Positions 6,113 through 7,898 of a stretch of DNA of 7,898 nucleotides are shown in pieces. The stretch is from Cyanobacteria bacterium K_DeepCast_35m_m2_023 (GTDB lineage: Bacteria; Cyanobacteriota; Cyanobacteriia; PCC-6307; Cyanobiaceae). The notes beneath the pieces are model-generated. The model was not told where the DNA came from. It was given only the letters and a program-made list of their open reading frames with translations, and did not search any database. The DNA lies in assembly GCA_016882345.1 (NCBI GenBank), contig VGQR01000077.1:1-7898 (forward strand), read 5' to 3'. The position numbers and the translations under genes are program-made. The first letter of the stretch is position 1; each line of letters starts with the position of its first letter.

Positions 6113-7099
6113 GTGATCCCGCTGCGAACCCCTTCTGAAGCCCGACGGCCCACGGCGATTGCGCTCGGCAGCTTTGACGGGCTGCATGCCGGCCATCGTC
6201 GTGTGATCGCTGCGGTGACCCATGCTGTGGCGCACCACAGCGCGCTGGTGCCGACGGTGGTGAGCTTCTGGCCCCACCCCCGCGAGGTGCTGCACGGTGA
6301 ACTGCGCCTGCGGCTTGATCTGCCCAGCGAGAAGCTCGCCTTGCTCGAGCCCTTGGGTGTCGCCCAACTGGTGCTGGTGCCGTTTGATCGCACCCTGGCA
6401 ACCCAGAGCCCCGAGGCCTTTGTCGAGCGGGTGCTGGTGGGCGAGCTGGGGGCGGAGTTCATCGCCGTGGGTGAAAACTTCCGCTTCGGTGCCGGCCGCG
6501 TCGGTTCGGCCCACGACCTGCAGCGTCTGGGCGCCGCACGGGGCGTGGACGTCTGCGTCGTGCCGATGCTCCACGACTCCGAGGCGCGTCACAGCAGCAG
6601 CCGCATCCGTCAGGCGCTCGCCGCTGGCGACCTGCAGCTGGCGGCCCGGTTGCTGATGCGGCCCTATCGCTTCTGCGGCCAGGTGGTGCGGGGCCGTGGC
6701 CTGGGCCGGGGTCTGGGCTTTCCGACCGCCAACCTGCAGGTCGACGGTCGCAAGTTCTTGCCGCGCGAAGGCGTGTATGCCGCCAAGGTCTGGCCCGCCG
6801 GGGTGGACGCCCCGGTGGCCGCCGTGATGAACCTGGGGCCCCAGCCCACGGTTGACCCCAACGCCCCCTCGGCTGTTGAGGTGCACCTGCTGGACCGTCA
6901 GGTCGATCTGCTCGGCAGCGAGCTGTTGGTTGAACCCCTGGCCCTGTTGCGGGGGCAGCAGCGTTTTGCGAGTCTCGAGGCACTCACGGCCCAGATCGGC
7001 CGCGATGCCGTCCGCGCCCGTGAGCTATGCGCTGGGGTAGGCATTGGTCAGGCCCCAGACGATGAAGGCCAAGATCCCCCCCAGGAGCAGAATCCCTGA
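6113..7099 (+). CDS. ribF: Bifunctional riboflavin kinase / FAD synthetase
   Basis: RibF phosphorylates riboflavin to FMN and then adenylylates FMN to FAD in the cytoplasm. The GTG at 6113 gives 328 residues beginning MIPLRTPSEARRPTAIALGS, as expected for the cyanobacterial family. The N-terminal FAD synthetase domain (about 12-180) has the nucleotidyltransferase signature GSFDGLHAGHR (19-29), SFWPHPREVL (51-60), GENFRFGAGRVG (120-131) and SSSRIRQAL (161-169). The C-terminal riboflavin kinase domain (about 185-305) has GRGLGRGLGFPTANL (194-208, with the GFPTAN metal/nucleotide loop), GVYAAKV (220-226), MNLGPQPTV (239-247) and Glu256 in VEVHLLD. The domain normally ends near ARELCA (302-307). 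The last 21 or so residues are a polar Gln/Asp/Pro tail encoded where a small ORF lies on the other strand, with lower third-position GC. thiE follows in the same direction after 67 bases. Confidence 0.97.
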   Translation: MIPLRTPSEARRPTAIALGSFDGLHAGHRRVIAAVTHAVAHHSALVPTVVSFWPHPREVLHGELRLRLDLPSEKLALLEPLGVAQLVLVPFDRTLATQSPEAFVERVLVGELGAEFIAVGENFRFGAGRVGSAHDLQRLGAARGVDVCVVPMLHDSEARHSSSRIRQALAAGDLQLAARLLMRPYRFCGQVVRGRGLGRGLGFPTANLQVDGRKFLPREGVYAAKVWPAGVDAPVAAVMNLGPQPTVDPNAPSAVEVHLLDRQVDLLGSELLVEPLALLRGQQRFASLEALTAQIGRDAVRARELCAGVGIGQAPDDEGQDPPQEQNP

Positions 7100-7147
7100 C
7101 ACCAGAACCAGCATTGGACTGTCGCTGTCTGGGCTGATCGGAGCCAT
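7025..7147 (-). CDS. Possible 40-residue single-helix membrane protein, antisense to ribF tail
   Basis: From ATG (7147) this ORF encodes a short polar head (MAPISPDSDSP), one strongly hydrophobic helix (about 12-32, containing SGILLLGGILAFIVWGL) and the tail TNAYPSA. A start at Met12 would give 29 residues. It resembles the build of small thylakoid or plasma-membrane subunits, but I do not recognise a named family. Third-position GC by hand count is 31 of 40, close to real genes here, whereas the overlapping 22-codon ribF tail has 12 of 22; this favours the minus-strand frame as the one under selection. The 3' 75 bases are antisense to ribF and the start is 19 bases from the divergent thiE start, so its promoter would lie within thiE. 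There is no clear Shine-Dalgarno. It could still be chance, since antisense hydrophobic ORFs arise opposite polar tails. Confidence 0.5.
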   Translation of the reverse strand: MAPISPDSDSPMLVLVSGILLLGGILAFIVWGLTNAYPSA

Positions 7148-7166
7148 TGCGCCGCAAGCAAACACC

Positions 7167-7898
7167 ATGCCTTCTACCCCTAGCAGTGCGGCGGTTGAAC
7201 GTCTGCTCGATGCCAATCTCGACCGGGCCCGCGAGGGGCTGCGGGTGCTCGAGGACTGGGCCCGTTTCGCCCTGGATCGCTCTGATCTGGTGGCCCGCTG
7301 CAAGGACATGCGCCAGCGACTGGGTCAGCTGCACGCCGATCGCTACAAACTGGCCCGCCACACCGCCACCGATCCCGCTGCCGGCATGGCCCATCCAGCC
7401 CAGCTCGAACGGCTGCAGGCCTCCCAGGTGGTGGGGGCCAATGCGTCGCGGGTGGCCGAGGCCCTGCGGGTGCTCGAGGAGTTTGGCCGCGCCGATTCCC
7501 CCGAACTGGCGGCGGCAGCGGCAGCCATCCGCTACCAGCTTTATGACCTCGAGGTGGATCTATTGCAGGCCGTGCGACTGGGCAGCAACGGCGATGAGCG
7601 CCGCACCCTGCTCAACCGCTGCCATCTGTATCTGATCAGCGCTCCGGTGGCCGGCTTGGAGGCCAAGGTCGAAGCCGCCCTGGCCGGCGGCGTGCGCCTG
7701 GTGCAGTACCGCGCCAAGCCCGAGGCCACCGACGCGGATGGCCTGCCCCTCGATGACCGGGCGCGCCTGCAACAGGCCCGCGCCCTGCGCCAGCTCTGCA
7801 GCCGCCATGGCGCGTTGTTCATCGTCAACGACCGCATCGATTTGGCTCTGGCTGTCGAGGCTGACGGGGTCCATCTGGGCCAGGGCGATCTGCCACCC
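7167..7898 (+). CDS. thiE: Thiamine phosphate synthase with N-terminal cyanobacterial domain, 3' end outside window
   Basis: ThiE joins HMP pyrophosphate and the thiazole phosphate to make thiamine phosphate. The ATG at 7167 opens a frame of 244 codons that runs off the window. Residues 1 to about 145 form the N-terminal helical domain found on cyanobacterial ThiE (the ThiD2-type extension). It shows an internal repeat: ANLDRAREGLRVLEDWARF (16-34) and ANASRVAEALRVLEEFGR (91-108). The ThiE barrel begins at CHLYLISAP (152-160) and continues with GGVRLVQYRAK (174-184, substrate-binding region), LFIVNDRIDLAL (217-228) and ADGVHLGQGDLP (232-243, pyrophosphate and metal region). About 100 residues should remain beyond the window. 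No TMP riboswitch is seen in the 67 bases after ribF. It may share a transcript with ribF. Confidence 0.96.
   Translation, partial: MPSTPSSAAVERLLDANLDRAREGLRVLEDWARFALDRSDLVARCKDMRQRLGQLHADRYKLARHTATDPAAGMAHPAQLERLQASQVVGANASRVAEALRVLEEFGRADSPELAAAAAAIRYQLYDLEVDLLQAVRLGSNGDERRTLLNRCHLYLISAPVAGLEAKVEAALAGGVRLVQYRAKPEATDADGLPLDDRARLQQARALRQLCSRHGALFIVNDRIDLALAVEADGVHLGQGDLPP

Noticed and set aside
5887..6462. Minus-strand open frame across the DUF3611 start and ribF 5' region, with an ATG upstream of DUF3611
   Set aside because: That ATG is out of frame with the DUF3611 gene and the product is low-complexity; ribF and the DUF3611 gene account for the coding signal.
6459..6983. A 174-codon Arg/Pro/Ala-rich minus-strand open frame opposite ribF
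   Set aside because: The composition is typical of antisense GC-rich DNA, and ribF has all its catalytic motifs on the plus strand.
7100..7166. TMP riboswitch upstream of thiE
   Set aside because: Only 67 bases separate ribF and thiE, and I see neither the CTGAGA nor the ACCTGA core of the thi-box.

Overview
The window looks like a core chromosomal segment of a high-GC picocyanobacterium in the Synechococcus/Cyanobium lineage. The basis is the mix of genes and their protein sequences: a cyanobacterial-type NadK and PheS, a DUF3611 membrane protein, a ThiE with the long N-terminal domain seen in cyanobacteria, and a CbiE-CbiT fusion. GC is very high, with third codon positions mostly G or C. 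Genus and species cannot be fixed from sequence alone. Four genes (nadK, pheS, surE, ribF) appear to use GTG starts, and only one gene has an obvious Shine-Dalgarno sequence.

Left part (1-4105): the 3' part of a CbiE/CbiT corrin methyltransferase runs rightward. Its tail overlaps the tail of a leftward series: pheS -> nadK -> OmpR-type response regulator -> secreted DUF192 protein. nadK and the regulator share one base (TGATG), so they are probably translationally coupled. A 70-base gap with a candidate promoter separates pheS from nadK. The regulator's receiver domain has lost the usual phosphorylation residues.

Middle (4106-6112): a 112-base divergent spacer separates pheS from rightward surE (5'-nucleotidase). 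surE converges on a leftward pair: a DUF3611 four-helix membrane protein, then a small secreted LprI-like (DUF1311) protein. The LprI-like gene carries an apparent one-base deletion near its 3' end. The missing C-terminus is still readable in another frame and would stop exactly at the end of surE.

Right part (6113-7898): rightward ribF (FMN/FAD synthesis) is followed by the 5' part of thiE (thiamine phosphate synthase), which runs off the window. Between them, on the opposite strand, lies a likely 40-residue single-helix membrane protein. Its 3' part is antisense to the ribF tail and its start lies 19 bases from the thiE start.

Taken together the genes are cofactor metabolism (corrin, NADP, FAD, thiamine), tRNA charging and nucleotide housekeeping. 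I found no mobile element, CRISPR array, RNA gene or riboswitch, and no gene-free stretch over about 115 bases. I do not see a new multi-gene system. The points worth a second look are the LprI frameshift, the phosphorylation-deficient regulator coupled to nadK, and the small antisense membrane ORF.
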